Below the pieces are notes generated by a model, which worked only from the letters and a program-made list of their open reading frames with translations, did no database searches and had not been told where the DNA came from. From Didymella arachidicola (taxonomy: Eukaryota > Ascomycota > Dothideomycetes > Pleosporales > Didymellaceae): a stretch of 64,000 bases of DNA. A program made the position numbers and the translations under genes. Position 1 is the stretch's first letter, and each line of letters opens with the position of its first letter. Below are positions 63,935-64,000 of this stretch, in pieces. The stretch spans positions 1,726,413 through 1,790,412 of the forward strand of contig CM049995.1 of assembly GCA_016630955.3 (NCBI GenBank), written 5' to 3'.

Positions 63935-64000
63935 GGTTAGGGTTAGGGTTAGGTTAGGGTTAGGGTAGGGTTAGGGTTAGGGTTAGGGTTAGGGTTAGGG
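63873..64000 (+). repeat. Telomere repeats (TTAGGG)n
   Basis: About 21 units of TTAGGG, G-rich strand reading outward to the right edge, so this is a true chromosome end. Variant units TTTAGGG, TTAGG and TAGGG each occur once. The array may continue beyond the window. Confidence 0.98.

Noticed and set aside
1..64000. tRNA or rRNA genes
   Set aside because: I saw no sequence with a convincing A/B-box pair or clover-leaf; a tRNAscan run would settle it.

Overview
This is the right-hand end of a filamentous ascomycete chromosome (Pezizomycotina). The last ~128 bases are TTAGGG telomere repeats running off the right edge. Supporting signs are short spliceosomal introns (47-169 nt, GTANGT donors, CTRAY-like branch points), a HET/NB-ARC/TPR protein, an NPP1 necrosis-inducing protein, fungal Pogo/Fot-like DNA transposons, a Tad1-like LINE and a telomere-linked helicase. 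The gene set suits Dothideomycetes, but the species cannot be read from the sequence.

Left third (1-17.4 kb) is mostly ordinary genes: the tail of a probable GPI-anchored protein, a ZNFX1-like NFX1-finger helicase with four exons, a HET-NB-ARC-TPR NLR-type protein, a small predicted N-myristoylated protein, and a C2H2 transcription-factor-like protein with a Cys-rich region. One decayed Pogo-like transposon (Pogo-1) sits among them.

Middle (17.4-47 kb) is accessory. It holds two nested transposons (Pogo-2 inside Pogo-3), a HET-domain fragment, an NPP1-type secreted protein, a short-chain dehydrogenase whose usual catalytic Tyr is Cys, an O-methyltransferase, a small Cys-rich/coiled-coil ORF, a full-length LINE disabled by stop codons mostly at Trp positions, a decayed OrsD-like gene, a BTB protein and an unrecognised 382-residue coiled-coil protein. 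Long gaps between them show no resolvable gene.

Right end (47-64 kb) is a pile of Pogo-like elements. Pogo-4 lies next to Pogo-5, Pogo-6 is inserted inside the right terminal repeat of Pogo-5, and Pogo-7 is truncated. Three of these have intact transposase genes. Two large related subtelomeric genes follow. The first has OrsD-like zinc-finger modules around a core that resembles tyrosine recombinases. The second has the same module and core plus a C-terminal RecQ-type helicase. Then come 1.4 kb of subtelomeric tandem repeats and the telomere.

The most notable patterns are: (i) all seven Pogo-like elements carry, inside each terminal inverted repeat, a direct repeat of their own private sequence at a constant 16-18 bp period; (ii) the telomere-linked helicase appears to carry a recombinase-like core, with a helicase-less relative directly upstream whose C-terminus repeats the helicase gene's N-terminal module.
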